A stretch of 64,000 nucleotides of DNA from Oscillospiraceae bacterium (GCA_015064155.1 SVST01000009.1:26745-90744); one strand, 5' to 3'. Positions 43,474 to 51,931 are shown, counted from the first letter of the stretch. The notes: generated from the sequence alone by a model not told the origin. Numbers and translations: made by a program.

Positions 43474-43752
43474 CTACCCCTCATCCACCGCGCGCGGTCC
43501 CCCTTCCCCCGAGGGGGAAGGCTTCTGTTGAGTCATTGTTTTGTGAAGTCAAGTGTTTGCATTTTGATAAGATTTAGTTGTTACATTTCTATGAATCAAT
43601 GAAAATTACGATGAATAAAACTTTCAAAGCGATGTCCATGAGAGCCTTCCCCCTTGGGGGAAGGTGTCACCGCAGGTGACGGATGAGGGGTAGGACGCGA
43701 AGCGTCCGTGATATGAAAAGAAAATCATCCCCCTCTTCTACAAAAATGTGTG
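43474..43752. mobile_element. MITE-like element (copy 1)
   Basis: Inverted ends CTACCCCTCATCC (43474-43486) and GGATGAGGGGTAG (43681-43693), each with an inner hairpin (CTTCCCCC / GGGGGAAG). About 110 AT-richer bases lie between. No transposase is encoded. Homology with copy 2 at 60284 continues through the outer flank (gacgcgaagcgtccgtgata, then CCCTCTT and AAAATGTGTG) to 43752. Confidence 0.85.
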
Positions 43753-43756
43753 GGTG

Positions 43757-43880
43757 TAATCATGCGCCAAAGGCGCAATTCATGGTGCAGCCAATTCATG
43801 AGCGTTTGTGCTCAATTCATGCAACTCGGGGGTTGCAATTCATTCCCCTGTCATCAGCCGTCGAACCATGCGGGTTCGAC
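43757..43880 (+). repeat. AATTCAT-type direct repeat, left copy
   Basis: ATCATGCGCCAAAGGCGCAATTCATGG, then CCAATTCATGAGCGTTTG, CTCAATTCATGCAAC and CCGTCGAACCATGCGG. The same ordered modules recur at 44364-44515, on the other side of the Cys-rich small gene. Confidence 0.85.
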
Positions 43881-43934
43881 AGTTCAAATGCAGTGCTTGC
43901 CGAGAGGGAATCTGATATAAATTCGCCGAAAGTA

Positions 43935-43963
43935 TTTACAAACACCTAAATATGTGGTATAAT
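43935..43963 (+). promoter_or_regulatory. Promoter of the leader RNA / Cys-rich small gene
   Basis: TTTACA (43935-43940), 17-base spacer, TATAAT (43958-43963). Confidence 0.8.
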
Positions 43964-43969
43964 AAAAAT

Positions 43970-44177
43970 GCGAAACAAACCGAATATGGCATTTAGGAGT
44001 ATTTTTCTGTATAGGAGGTACTCTCCCTTTTTGCGTCCGCAAAGATTAGAATTTGGTAAAAGGTACAAGTTCCGTCTTTGTGGATATGGATGATTCTCCT
44101 ATTTGTCAAAGGTTTGTTTCGCAGCAATAGGAGCTTGTACTTTTTCGGGTGTGCAGCTTCGGTTGCGCACCTTTTTT
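43970..44177 (+). ncRNA. Candidate structured leader RNA ending in a terminator (possible riboswitch or attenuator)
   Basis: About 205 nt from the predicted start to a terminator. A 16-bp stem with two wobble pairs joins AAAAGGTACAAGTTCC (44058-44073) to GGAGCTTGTACTTTTT (44130-44145). An alternative hairpin CTCCTATT (44098-44105 region) / AATAGGAG (44126-44133) would compete with it. The terminator hairpin GGTGTGCA / TGCGCACC plus T6 (44148-44177) comes next, only about 10 bases before the RBS of the small gene. No known riboswitch class was recognised. Confidence 0.45.
44148..44177 (+). terminator. Terminator within the leader, just before the Cys-rich gene
   Basis: 8-bp stem GGTGTGCA / TGCGCACC with loop GCTTCGGT and six T. 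Its position between promoter and RBS implies conditional read-through. Confidence 0.75.
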
Positions 44178-44197
44178 ATATACTGATAGGGGGATAT

Positions 44198-44383
44198 ATG
44201 AACAAGAACATTCAAAACAAGGAAATGGATATTACCAACGTAGAGCTTACGCCAGGAGAACCTACCGTTTGTCTTGAAAACGGAGAGCAAGGCTTTGAAT
44301 GCTGTTGCGACGAATGTAACTACTATTTGCTTTGTTTTCCCGAATTTGATCCGAAAAACAGGAAATCATGCGCCAACAAATAA
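44198..44383 (+). CDS. Cys-rich small protein, function unknown
   Basis: 61 residues, ATG preceded by TAGGGGGA. The N-terminal half is acidic (MDITNVELTPGEPTVCLENG) and the C-terminal half has the clustered cysteines ECCCDECNYYLLCFPEF and a last SCANK, seven Cys in total, possibly binding metal or forming disulfides if exported; no signal peptide is seen. Its last codons overlap the start of a dispersed direct repeat (ATCATGCGCCAA), so the C-terminus could be recent. The same strand and the leader RNA upstream support a real gene, but no homology is known to me. Confidence 0.5.
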   Translation: MNKNIQNKEMDITNVELTPGEPTVCLENGEQGFECCCDECNYYLLCFPEFDPKNRKSCANK

Positions 44384-44515
44384 TCATGCGACTTGTGCGC
44401 AATTCACGGCGTAGCCAATTCATGAGCGTTTGCGCTCAATTCATGCAACCCGGTGGGCAATTCATTCCCATGTAGGGACGACCAATTGTTTCTTCCGTCG
44501 AACCATGCGGATTCG
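44364..44515 (+). repeat. AATTCAT-type direct repeat, right copy
   Basis: Begins with ATCATGCGCCAA inside the end of the Cys-rich gene, repeats ATCATGCG, then GCGCAATTCACGG, CCAATTCATGAGCGTTTG, CTCAATTCATGCAACC, CAATTCATTCCC and CCGTCGAACCATGCGG, in the same order as the left copy at 43757. A MITE-end fragment (ACCCCTCATCC) follows. Confidence 0.85.
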
Positions 44516-44563
44516 GGGACCCCTCATCCGTCGCTTTCTCTAAAATATGCCTTTGCTCAACGC

Positions 44564-44602
44564 AAAAGAGGTGTGCCGCGAAACACGGTACACCTCTTTT
44601 CT
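44564..44602. terminator. Bidirectional terminator between the Cys-rich gene and the convergent membrane protein gene
   Basis: AAAAGAGGTGTGCCG / CGGTACACCTCTTTT, a 15-bp stem with one wobble, with A and T runs on both sides. Confidence 0.88.
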
Positions 44603-44665
44603 ATTGTGCAAACGCAACCGTTTACAAGAATAGACAATTTATTCACTACTGTAATTTATCGCACG

Positions 44666-45124
44666 TTATCTACCAAAAAGTGACGCGCGTCTTCTGAGGT
44701 AAATGCCGTCGATGATCACTCTAACCACAGAAACGAGAATCACAACCACCGACCCTACCCCTACATCCACATTGGCAGCTTCGTCTACCGCGATCAGATA
44801 AGCAAGACCGCCCAATCCGCTTAGCAGATGCAACAAAACGATTAGCTTGGGAGCTGTTTTCTTATAATTTGCCAACGCACTTCTGACGTAGACCGCAAAA
44901 ATAGCGAGTGCAATCAGCACAAAGCTGTAAAGCGAATCGATCAGCGCGATCCAGGGATAGACCTCATGTACCAAGGTTGCACCCTTGTAGGCTTTCCCAA
45001 TCGAATAGAGGAGGGCAAAAATAAGATTCGTTGCTGCTCCGGCATACAACGCAAAATAAATAAGAAAATAATAATATTTCATGCCGAATTTTTTTGGGGT
45101 TTTTCTCTCTTTTTTGTTATCCAT
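44666..45124 (-). CDS. Four-segment membrane protein, function unknown
   Basis: 152 residues. A basic N-terminus (DNKKERKTPKKFG) is followed by four hydrophobic segments: YYYFLIYFALYAGAATNLIFALL, WIALIDSLYSFVLIALAIFAVYV, KLIVLLHLLSGLGGLAYLIAV and VGSVVVILVSVVRVIIDGIYL. This layout fits a small inner-membrane protein of the type common in Clostridia, but I cannot name a family. RBS AAAGGA before ATG. The upstream gap 45125-45423 contains a 10-bp inverted repeat GCGATTCGAC / GTTGAATCGC (45191-45232) and nothing else recognised. Confidence 0.8.
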   Translation of the reverse strand: MDNKKERKTPKKFGMKYYYFLIYFALYAGAATNLIFALLYSIGKAYKGATLVHEVYPWIALIDSLYSFVLIALAIFAVYVRSALANYKKTAPKLIVLLHLLSGLGGLAYLIAVDEAANVDVGVGSVVVILVSVVRVIIDGIYLRRRASLFGR

Positions 45125-45423
45125 GAGTTTTTCCTTTCAGATCCTTTGAATTGTCTTGCGAGAGCTTCCGAAACGCTCCCGTGATTTTTTGCGATTCGAC
45201 CTTGAGAAAACGAAAAATGAGTGTTGAATCGCAATTCCAACTCAAAATTCATACAAACATCGGGAGCAATTCCCGAGATTACACACGTTTCCCGTAAAAA
45301 TGTACAGTTACCTCATAATCATCCTCCTCTGCACAAAGAAGGGAGCTCGATCAAACAAACCGAGAGCAAACGAACGTCTTCTCGCATTGATTTGCATACT
45401 CTTCTTGACTCTCCTTTTCTATT

Positions 45424-45467
45424 ATACTCAACTTTTGAGTATTTGTCAATACTCAATTTATGAGTAT
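45424..45467 (+). promoter_or_regulatory. Two 19-bp operator palindromes over the XRE promoter
   Basis: ATACTCAACTTTTGAGTAT (45424-45442) and ATACTCAATTTATGAGTAT (45449-45467), centres 25 bp apart. The -35 box TTGTCA (45443-45448) lies between them and the -10 box TATGAT (45465-45470) overlaps the second. This is the layout expected for an autorepressed gene. Confidence 0.85.
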
Positions 45468-45512
45468 GATAAACTTTTTTACATAAATCCATGTAAAAAG
45501 GAATTGAAAGCT

Positions 45513-45722
45513 ATGAATTACAGAATCCGAATGCGAAATCTACGGGAAGACAGAGATTTGACGCAAAGAGAGGTCGCCCAAGTCATTAACAAATCGCAGC
45601 AGGGCTACAGCCATATCGAGGACGGCAGGGCAGAGTTGAAAATTGACGATCTAATCAAGCTTTGTCGCTTTTACGGCGTCAGCTCCGACTATTTTATCGG
45701 CTTGTCCGATTCGCCATCGTAA
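45513..45722 (+). CDS. XRE-family helix-turn-helix regulator (autoregulated)
   Basis: 69 residues consisting of one HTH_3 domain: NLREDRDLTQREVAQVINKSQQGYSHIEDGRAELKIDDLIKLCRFYGVSSDYFIGLSDSPS. The recognition helix is in QQGYSHIEDG. The ATG is set by AAAAAGGAATTG, and the longer open frame upstream runs through the promoter and operators. It stands alone, so its target beyond itself is unknown; such short regulators often remain from mobile elements. Confidence 0.9.
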   Translation: MNYRIRMRNLREDRDLTQREVAQVINKSQQGYSHIEDGRAELKIDDLIKLCRFYGVSSDYFIGLSDSPS

Positions 45723-45846
45723 AAGAGAATCGGCTTTTCCGGGGGAGATTTTCAAAATCTCCCCCAAAAACACCCTTGCGGTCCTCCGTTTTTTGCAAAA
45801 AAGGTTACAATTTATATAAAAAAGTTAAAAAAGTTTACAAAAGGGG

Positions 45847-45875
45847 TTGAAAAGAGGGAAAAAGTGTGATATACT
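45847..45875 (+). promoter_or_regulatory. rimP: Promoter of the rimP-nusA-infB operon
   Basis: TTGAAA (45847-45852), 17-base spacer, TATACT (45870-45875), giving a leader of about 90 bases before rimP. Confidence 0.75.
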
Positions 45876-45974
45876 ATGTTACGGTAGAGTAGAGTATAGT
45901 GAGCGCGAGGGAGTGGGTTTTCGATCCACTCTTCATTTTTTGAAACAAGAAAAAACGAAAACGGAGCGTAGACA

Positions 45975-46448
45975 ATGAAAAAGAACGGTGGAGGAATCGT
46001 AAAAGCGGTTACAAAAATTGCCGAGCCGCTTGCCGAAGAGCTGGGATATTTTCTGTGGGACGTAGAATACGTCAAGGAGGGCGCGGATATGTATCTGCGC
46101 ATCACCATCGACAGCGAGGACGGCATCAATATCGACGATTGTGAGCGTATGCATCGCGCAATCGATCCGCTTCTCGACGAGGCAGACCCCATTGAGGATG
46201 CCTACCATTTGGAAATCTCCTCTCCCGGGATCGAACGCGAGCTCAAAACCGATCTGCACGTCACCGCCTGCGAGGGCTGGGACGTTGAGGTTCGCTTGTA
46301 TGCCCCCATCGACGGCGCAAAGAGCTATCTCGGTGTTCTGGTAGGATTGGACGACGACGGAAACGTCGTTCTTGATTGCAACGGAACCGAGCGTAAGTTT
46401 GCCCGTGCGTCGATCGCGTCGCTCAAAACGCACTACGAGTTTGAGTGA
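45975..46448 (+). CDS. rimP: Ribosome maturation factor RimP
   Basis: 157 residues. Assists 30S subunit assembly. Family features: PLAEELGYFLWDVEYVKEGADMYLRITIDSEDGINIDDCERMHRAIDPLLDEADPI and YHLEISSPGIERELKTDLH, the conserved SSPGxxRxL motif. First gene of rimP-nusA-ylxR-L7Ae-infB, the standard order. RBS AACGGAG is modest. Confidence 0.96.
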   Translation: MKKNGGGIVKAVTKIAEPLAEELGYFLWDVEYVKEGADMYLRITIDSEDGINIDDCERMHRAIDPLLDEADPIEDAYHLEISSPGIERELKTDLHVTACEGWDVEVRLYAPIDGAKSYLGVLVGLDDDGNVVLDCNGTERKFARASIASLKTHYEFE

Positions 46449-46521
46449 CGAGCATCCCCCGTTCCAGTCTAGCATGGATACTATTATTTGCGCATAGAGA
46501 AATCAGAAAGGATTTACAGAA

Positions 46522-47547
46522 ATGAACACAGAGTTTTTCACTGCGTTGGACCTTTTGGAAAAGGAAAAGGGAATCCCCGCGGAGTACATGATCGAAAAAA
46601 TCGAGGCGGCATTGGTGTCGGCTTACAAAAAGGAATACGGCAACAACACCAACGTCCGTGTTCTGATCGATCCTGCCAAGAAGGACGTTCGCGTATATCA
46701 GCAAAAAGAGGTTGTTGAGGTCGTTGAGGATCCCGAGATCCAGATCTCCTTGGAGGACGCCAAGGCAATCGCCAAGAAATATAAGATCGGCATGGTGGTG
46801 GAAACCGAGGTCAAAACCAAGAACTTCCGCCGTTTGAGTGCCGCCGCCGCGAAGTCTGTAATCATTCAGGGAATCCGCGAGGGTGAGCGCCGCGTGATGC
46901 AGGAGGCGTACGAAACCAAGCACGAGGAGATCATCACCGCCACCGTCAGCAAGGTCGACCGCGAAACCGGAAACGTCATTCTCGAAACCGATACCAGCCG
47001 CGCGGTATTGCTCCATTCCGAGCAGATCCCCGGTGAGGATTTCTACGTGGGTGACAAGATCAAGGTCTTCGTCATGGAGGTCAACAAGGAGTCTCGCGGA
47101 CCCGTCGTAACGCTTTCGCGCTCGCACGCAGGCCTGGTTCGCCGTATGTTCGAATTGGAAATTCCCGAAATTGCCGACGGTATCGTCATGGTCAAGGGAG
47201 TTGCCCGTGAGGCAGGCTCGCGTACCAAGATCTCGGTATGGTCGCGCGACGAGGACGTCGATCCCGTTGGCGCTTGCATCGGTAACCACGGCGCGCGTAT
47301 CTCGGCAATCGTTGAGGAATTGCGCGGTGAGAAGGTGGATATCGTCAAGTACAGCGAAAAGCCCGAGGAGTACATTGCCGCGGCTTTGGCTCCCGCAGAG
47401 GTCCTTTCGGTTACCATGACCGCCGACCGTGCGTGCCGCGTTCAGGTCGCACCCGACCAGCTCTCGCTGGCCATCGGTAAGGAAGGGCAGAACGCGCGTC
47501 TTGCAGCAAGACTGACCGGCTGCAAGATCGATATCAAAGCCGATTGA
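46522..47547 (+). CDS. nusA: Transcription termination/antitermination factor NusA
   Basis: 341 residues, the short Firmicute form without the C-terminal acidic repeats. N-terminal RNA polymerase-binding domain (EFFTALDLLEKEKGIPAEYMIEKIEAALVSAYKKEYG), S1 domain (ITATVSKVDRETGNVILETD), then two KH domains (PVGACIGNHGARISAIVEELRGEKVDIV and LAIGKEGQNARLAARLTGCKIDIK). Binds elongating polymerase and modulates pausing and termination. RBS AGAAAGGA. Confidence 0.97.
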   Translation: MNTEFFTALDLLEKEKGIPAEYMIEKIEAALVSAYKKEYGNNTNVRVLIDPAKKDVRVYQQKEVVEVVEDPEIQISLEDAKAIAKKYKIGMVVETEVKTKNFRRLSAAAAKSVIIQGIREGERRVMQEAYETKHEEIITATVSKVDRETGNVILETDTSRAVLLHSEQIPGEDFYVGDKIKVFVMEVNKESRGPVVTLSRSHAGLVRRMFELEIPEIADGIVMVKGVAREAGSRTKISVWSRDEDVDPVGACIGNHGARISAIVEELRGEKVDIVKYSEKPEEYIAAALAPAEVLSVTMTADRACRVQVAPDQLSLAIGKEGQNARLAARLTGCKIDIKAD

Positions 47548-47570
47548 CGTTGCGAAAAACGCTTCACGGT

Positions 47571-47849
47571 ATGGAAAAAAAGGTCAAAAAGATCCCCATG
47601 CGTCAATGCATGGGCTGTAACGAGCACAAGCCGAAGATCGAGCTTTTGCGGGTGGTAAGAAGCCCCGAGGGCGAGATCTCCCTGGATTTCGTGGGCAAAA
47701 AGTCGGGTCGCGGCGCGTATCTTTGCCGTGACGTGAAGTGCTTGCGACGTGCGCGCAAATCGGGACGCATCGGAAGAGTCCTCGAATGCGAGATCCCCGA
47801 GGCGGTCTACGACGCAATGGACGCGGAAATGCAAGCCCATGGAGAATAA
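47571..47849 (+). CDS. ylxR: YlxR/RnpM RNA-binding protein
   Basis: 92 residues. Contains the family signature PMRQCMGCNEHKPKIELLRVVRSPEG and KKSGRGAYLCRDVKCLRRARKSG. Members bind nucleic acids and RNase P RNA. Situated between nusA and the L7Ae gene as usual. The ATG at 47571 has a weak RBS; a TTG at 47544 overlapping the nusA stop codon is an alternative that would add nine residues. Confidence 0.92.
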   Translation: MEKKVKKIPMRQCMGCNEHKPKIELLRVVRSPEGEISLDFVGKKSGRGAYLCRDVKCLRRARKSGRIGRVLECEIPEAVYDAMDAEMQAHGE

Positions 47850-47856
47850 ACAAAGC

Positions 47857-48198
47857 ATGGAAAAGACCCTTCGTGCATTGGGTCTTTGCGCCAAGGCGCG
47901 CGCGCTGGTCTGCGGCACCCCCATGGTGTGCGAGGCATTGCGCGCCCCCAAAAAGCCGCGCCTTGTGCTGTGCGCTTCGGATAATTCCGAGAATACCGAC
48001 AAGCGGCTGTCGGATAAATGCGCCTATTATGAAGTCAAAAGGATCGTGCTGGAGGCAGACGGAGAAACGCTTGCCGCCGCGATCGGAAAGAAAAGCCGTG
48101 TGGCAGCGGTTGCCGTTACCGACGAAAACCTCTGCCGTTTGGTAGAAAAAGCATTTGGAGAAGATCGCTCCCGCGCATCTGCGGTGTCGGGAACGTGA
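47857..48198 (+). CDS. ylxQ: Ribosomal protein L7Ae-family protein (YlxQ-like)
   Basis: 113 residues. EKTLRALGLCAKARALVCGTPMVCEAL, then RLVLCASDNSENTDKRLSDKCAYYEV: the L7Ae fold that binds kink-turn RNA. It lies between ylxR and infB, as in other Firmicutes. The chosen ATG has GGAGA 12 bases upstream and matches the usual start; an ATG at 47839, which would overlap ylxR by 11 bases, is possible. Confidence 0.88.
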   Translation: MEKTLRALGLCAKARALVCGTPMVCEALRAPKKPRLVLCASDNSENTDKRLSDKCAYYEVKRIVLEADGETLAAAIGKKSRVAAVAVTDENLCRLVEKAFGEDRSRASAVSGT

Positions 48199-48251
48199 AC
48201 ATTTTAAGCTTCCGCGCAAAATAGCGGTAGCGCGGAAAAACAGGAGGAACT

Positions 48252-51200
48252 ATGGCTGCAATCAATCAACAATTCAAACTCACGAAATTTGCAAAGGACT
48301 TAGGGCTGAAAAGCAAGGATCTGGTTGAGATTCTTGCCGATAACGGCATTGAGGCAAAGTCTACCCAAAAGGCTTTGGAGCCGGCAGAATTCGACATTCT
48401 GTTCGACACGCTCACCAAGGCAAATCAGATCACCAATATCGGTGACTATCTGGATGGGGTGACCCATATTCCTTCCAAACCCAAAAAGGCGGCGGCAAAG
48501 AAGGCAGAAGCACCCGCCGAGCCCGAAAAAGTCGAAAAGGCAGCCGAGAAGGCACCCGAAAAGCAGCCCGAGGCGGCAAAGACTGCCGAAAAAGAGCCGG
48601 CAAAGGAAAGCTCCGCAGAAAAGCCGATGAAAAAGGCTCCCGCGGCAGCAGAAAAAGCCGAAGAAAAGAAAGAGGCTCCCAAGGCGGCTGAGAATCGTCC
48701 GCAGAACGTCGAAGCCCCCAAAAAGGAAGAGCCGAATACACAAGCAAAGCAACCCGCCGCACGTCAGGAAGCAGCCGACACGGGCGTCAAAAAGCCCGCG
48801 GCGCGCCAGCCCTACACCGGCAACCCCTATCATCCGCAGGGTGGGGGAAGCGCAACGCCCTTCAATCCCCGTGCAGCGGCTCCCGCACAGCAGGGAAGTC
48901 CTCGCTTTGAGCGTCCCGACAACCGTCAGGGCGGTCAGAATCATAGTCAAAGATCCGCGCCCTCCGCAGGCGGCGCACAGCAGGGAAGCTCCCGCTTTGA
49001 GCGTCCCGACAACCGTCAGGGCTTTGGCGCGCCCCAGGGAGCAGGTCGATTCGACGCACGTCCCGACAGCCGCCAGGCACCGGGCAACCACCGTGCAGGC
49101 GGACCGCAGGGCAACCGTCCTCAGGGGAACCGCTTTGACCGCGGCATGGGTGCCGACAAGGGAGATTTCGTACAGAACGCCCCCCGCGAAACCTTTAAGG
49201 CACAGCCGATCGTTCGCGGCGCGTCCACCAATCTCAATCCCGACGGCACGCGCAAGGGTCCCCGCGTAATCGATACCCGTACCTCGTCGGTCGATCTTTC
49301 GAAATACGACGAGCGTTTGGATAATTTCGTATCCGATTCCGACGCCAAGCTGCAGGGCGGCAACCAAAAGCTGAAAAAGGGCGCAAACAACGCGCAAAGC
49401 AAGCAAAACGCATCCGCACAGAACAACCGCTTCGGCGGCAAGGGCGGAAAGAACAACCGCCGCGGACAGCAGGCAGCTCCCGCCGCACCGGTCGTCACCC
49501 ATAAGCCCACGGCAGTAGAGCTTCCCGAGGAGATCGTGGTAGGTCAGCTTGCATCCAAGCTGCACGTCACCGCGGGCGAGGTCGTGAAAAAGCTGATGAT
49601 GATGGGCATGATGGCAACCATCAACCAGAGCATCGACTACGACACCGCCGCGCTGGTTGCCGATGAATTCGGCATCACCGCATCCCCCGAGGTTGTGGTC
49701 AGTATCGAAGAAAAGCTGTTTGACGAGGCAGAGGATACCGAAGAGCAGCTCATCACGCGTGCGCCGGTCGTATGCGTTATGGGTCACGTTGACCACGGTA
49801 AAACCTCGATCCTCGATGCCATTCGAAACGCAAACGTCACCGCAGGCGAGGCAGGCGGCATTACCCAGCACATCGGTGCGTACCGCGTCAAGGCGGGCGG
49901 CAGAGATATCACCTTCCTCGACACCCCCGGACACGCAGCGTTTACCGCCATGCGTGCGCGCGGTGCAATGGCAACCGATATCGCCATTTTGGTCGTTGCC
50001 GCCGACGACGGCGTCATGCCCCAAACCGTTGAGGCAATCAACCACGCAAAAGCCGCAAACATCGATATTGTCGTAGCAATCAATAAAATGGATAAGCCCA
50101 CCGCAAATCCCGATGCAATCAAGCAGGAGCTGACCAAATACGGTCTGGTTCCCGAGGAATGGGGCGGCGACGCAATCTGCGTTCCCGTTTCGGCACTGAC
50201 GCACCAGGGTATCGACGATCTCCTGGAGAGCGTCCTTTTGGTGGCAGACGTGAAGGAGCTGAAGGCAAACCCGAACCGCCGCGCAAAGGGTCTTGTCATC
50301 GAAGCCAAGCTGGATCGCGGACGCGGTCCCGTTGCAACCGTACTGGTACAGAACGGTACGCTGCACAGCGGTGACATCATCATCGCAGGCACGGCGGTAG
50401 GACACGTTCGTTCCATGACCGACCACAACGGACGCACGCTCAAGGAAGCGGCTCCCTCGGTTCCGGTTGAGATCACGGGTCTTTCCGAGGTTCCCTCGGC
50501 AGGCGACGAGTTCCAGGTAGTTGAGGACGAAAGAATGGCAAGAACGCTTGCCGACCAAAGACGCGACCGTGCAAAGGAAGACGTCTTCAAGGCAAACGCA
50601 AGAGCAAACCTGAACGATCTGTTTGCCCAGATTTCGGACGGCGTCAAGGATCTGAACGTCATCGTCAAGGCAGACGTGGACGGCTCGGTGGAGGCGGTCA
50701 AGGCATCCTTGGTCAAGCTTTCCAACGAGGAGGTCAAGGTGCGCGTCATCCACGCAGCAGCGGGCGGTATCACCGAGGGCGACGTTACCTTCGCAGCGGC
50801 ATCCAACGCGATCATCGTCGGCTTCAACGTACGTCCCGACAAGAGCGCAATCGATTCCGCAGAGCGTCAGAACGTCGAAATTCGCACCTACCGCGTCATT
50901 TACGAATGCATCGAAGAAATTCAAGCCGCGATGCGCGGTATGCTGGCACCCAAGTTCCGCGAGAATCTGTTGGGTCATGCCGAGGTACGTCAAACCATTC
51001 ACGTGCCCAACGTGGGAACCATCGCGGGCTCGTATATTCAGGACGGTAAGATCACCCGTCAGTCGCAGATCCGCGTGGTTCGCGACGGTATCGTGATCTT
51101 TGAGGATAAGATCTCCTCGCTCAAGCGTTTCAAGGACGACGTGCGCGAGGTTGCAAGCGGCTACGAATGCGGCGTGGGCTTGGAAAAGTTCAACGATATC

Positions 51201-51254
51201 AAGGTCGGCGACGTTCTCGAAGCCTTCATCATGGAGCAAATTCAGCCCGAATAA
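48252..51254 (+). CDS. infB: Translation initiation factor IF-2
   Basis: 1000 residues, on the long side for a Firmicute. The N-terminal IF2N-like domain ([32 protein letters not shown]) is followed by a low-complexity region (about 75-410) rich in Ala, Pro, Lys, Gln and Arg that contains near-duplicate [10 protein letters not shown] blocks. The GTPase core starts near 505: [11 protein letters not shown] (G1), [10 protein letters not shown] (G2), [15 protein letters not shown] (G3), NKMDKP (G4). It positions initiator tRNA on the 30S subunit. Strong RBS AGGAGG. rbfA and truB, usual neighbours downstream, are absent here. Confidence 0.97.
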   Translation: MAAINQQFKLTKFAKDLGLKSKDLVEILADNGIEAKSTQKALEPAEFDILFDTLTKANQITNIGDYLDGVTHIPSKPKKAAAKKAEAPAEPEKVEKAAEKAPEKQPEAAKTAEKEPAKESSAEKPMKKAPAAAEKAEEKKEAPKAAENRPQNVEAPKKEEPNTQAKQPAARQEAADTGVKKPAARQPYTGNPYHPQGGGSATPFNPRAAAPAQQGSPRFERPDNRQGGQNHSQRSAPSAGGAQQGSSRFERPDNRQGFGAPQGAGRFDARPDSRQAPGNHRAGGPQGNRPQGNRFDRGMGADKGDFVQNAPRETFKAQPIVRGASTNLNPDGTRKGPRVIDTRTSSVDLSKYDERLDNFVSDSDAKLQGGNQKLKKGANNAQSKQNASAQNNRFGGKGGKNNRRGQQAAPAAPVVTHKPTAVELPEEIVVGQLASKLHVTAGEVVKKLMMMGMMATINQSIDYDTAALVADEFGITASPEVVVSIEEKLFDEAEDTEEQLITRAPVVCVMGHVDHGKTSILDAIRNANVTAGEAGGITQHIGAYRVKAGGRDITFLDTPGHAAFTAMRARGAMATDIAILVVAADDGVMPQTVEAINHAKAANIDIVVAINKMDKPTANPDAIKQELTKYGLVPEEWGGDAICVPVSALTHQGIDDLLESVLLVADVKELKANPNRRAKGLVIEAKLDRGRGPVATVLVQNGTLHSGDIIIAGTAVGHVRSMTDHNGRTLKEAAPSVPVEITGLSEVPSAGDEFQVVEDERMARTLADQRRDRAKEDVFKANARANLNDLFAQISDGVKDLNVIVKADVDGSVEAVKASLVKLSNEEVKVRVIHAAAGGITEGDVTFAAASNAIIVGFNVRPDKSAIDSAERQNVEIRTYRVIYECIEEIQAAMRGMLAPKFRENLLGHAEVRQTIHVPNVGTIAGSYIQDGKITRQSQIRVVRDGIVIFEDKISSLKRFKDDVREVASGYECGVGLEKFNDIKVGDVLEAFIMEQIQPE

Positions 51255-51303
51255 TCGCAAAAAACGCAACACGTATTGAAAATTCAGGAAAGGAGTGAAC
51301 CCG

Positions 51304-51741
51304 ATGCAGCATGAAAAGTCTTGCGGTGCTTTGGTATTACGCCGCGATGAAAACGACGGAAAGACCTATATACTGATGATTCGACACAAAGCGGGCGGTT
51401 GTCGCTCCTTCCCCAAGGGACACATGGAACGCGGGGAAACCGAGTACATGACAGCCGTGCGCGAGGTGTACGAGGAAACCGCCGTGCAGATTCGTTTGGA
51501 AACCGCTGATTTTCGCGAAACGGTGCATTATTTCCCTTTGCCGGGTGTTTCCAAGGAGGTCGTTTACTTCCTTGCCAAAACCAAGCAAACCGAGATCCAT
51601 CCCAGACAGGGCGAGATTGCCGAGGTCGAATGGGTTCCCATCGAGCAAGCCGAAGCGTCGCTTTCGCACGAAAACGATAAAGCCGTCTTCCGCGCGGCAA
51701 TGAAAAAATATCACGAGGGCGCGCTGTTCTCAAAGACTTGA
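51304..51741 (+). CDS. NUDIX hydrolase (diadenosine polyphosphate-type)
   Basis: 145 residues. A NUDIX box is seen at GHMERGETEYMTAVREVYEETAV (Ala replaces the usual Gly before the last position). The opening EKSCGALVLRR and the FPKGHME context resemble bis(5'-nucleosyl)-tetraphosphatases. Cleaves a nucleoside diphosphate linked to another group; the exact substrate is unknown. RBS AAAGGAG; a GTG three codons upstream overlaps the RBS. Confidence 0.92.
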   Translation: MQHEKSCGALVLRRDENDGKTYILMIRHKAGGCRSFPKGHMERGETEYMTAVREVYEETAVQIRLETADFRETVHYFPLPGVSKEVVYFLAKTKQTEIHPRQGEIAEVEWVPIEQAEASLSHENDKAVFRAAMKKYHEGALFSKT

Positions 51742-51835
51742 GAAACGCGCGAACCCTGCAAGCCTTCCTTGCATATACTGACAGCAGAACGGGGCATCCC
51801 CCGCAATCTTCGCTACATAGAAAGGATCTGCCGTC

Positions 51836-51931
51836 ATGAAAATGATCGTTTGGAAGGCGCCCCCCATTCTGCGCCCCTTGCTGCGCCGCCTCTTTGGTGT
51901 GCGCCGTACCGGCTCCGAAAAAAAGCAGTAA
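51836..51931 (+). CDS. spoVM: SpoVM-like amphipathic peptide
   Basis: 31 residues: MKMIVWKAPPILRPLLRRLF followed by GVRRTGSEKKQ. The layout follows SpoVM of spore formers: MK start, Lys at 7, Pro at 9 (the key helix-bending residue in Bacillus SpoVM), then an amphipathic helix with basic residues and a Gly-Val/basic tail. SpoVM recognises the convex forespore membrane and recruits coat proteins (family knowledge). RBS AGAAAGGA is nine bases before the ATG. Too short for most gene callers. If right, it indicates a sporulation lineage. Other short basic peptides are possible. Confidence 0.65.
   Translation: MKMIVWKAPPILRPLLRRLFGVRRTGSEKKQ

Noticed and set aside
43683-43949. 88-codon open frame in the accessory gap
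   Set aside because: It runs across the MITE flank and AATTCAT repeats with no RBS.
45191-45232. Hairpin GCGATTCGAC/GTTGAATCGC as a terminator
   Set aside because: No T run follows it on either strand in the direction of a gene end.
48300-51272. 990-codon open frame antisense to infB
   Set aside because: Produced by the strong codon bias of infB; no RBS, and the translation is low-complexity Cys/Leu/Val.
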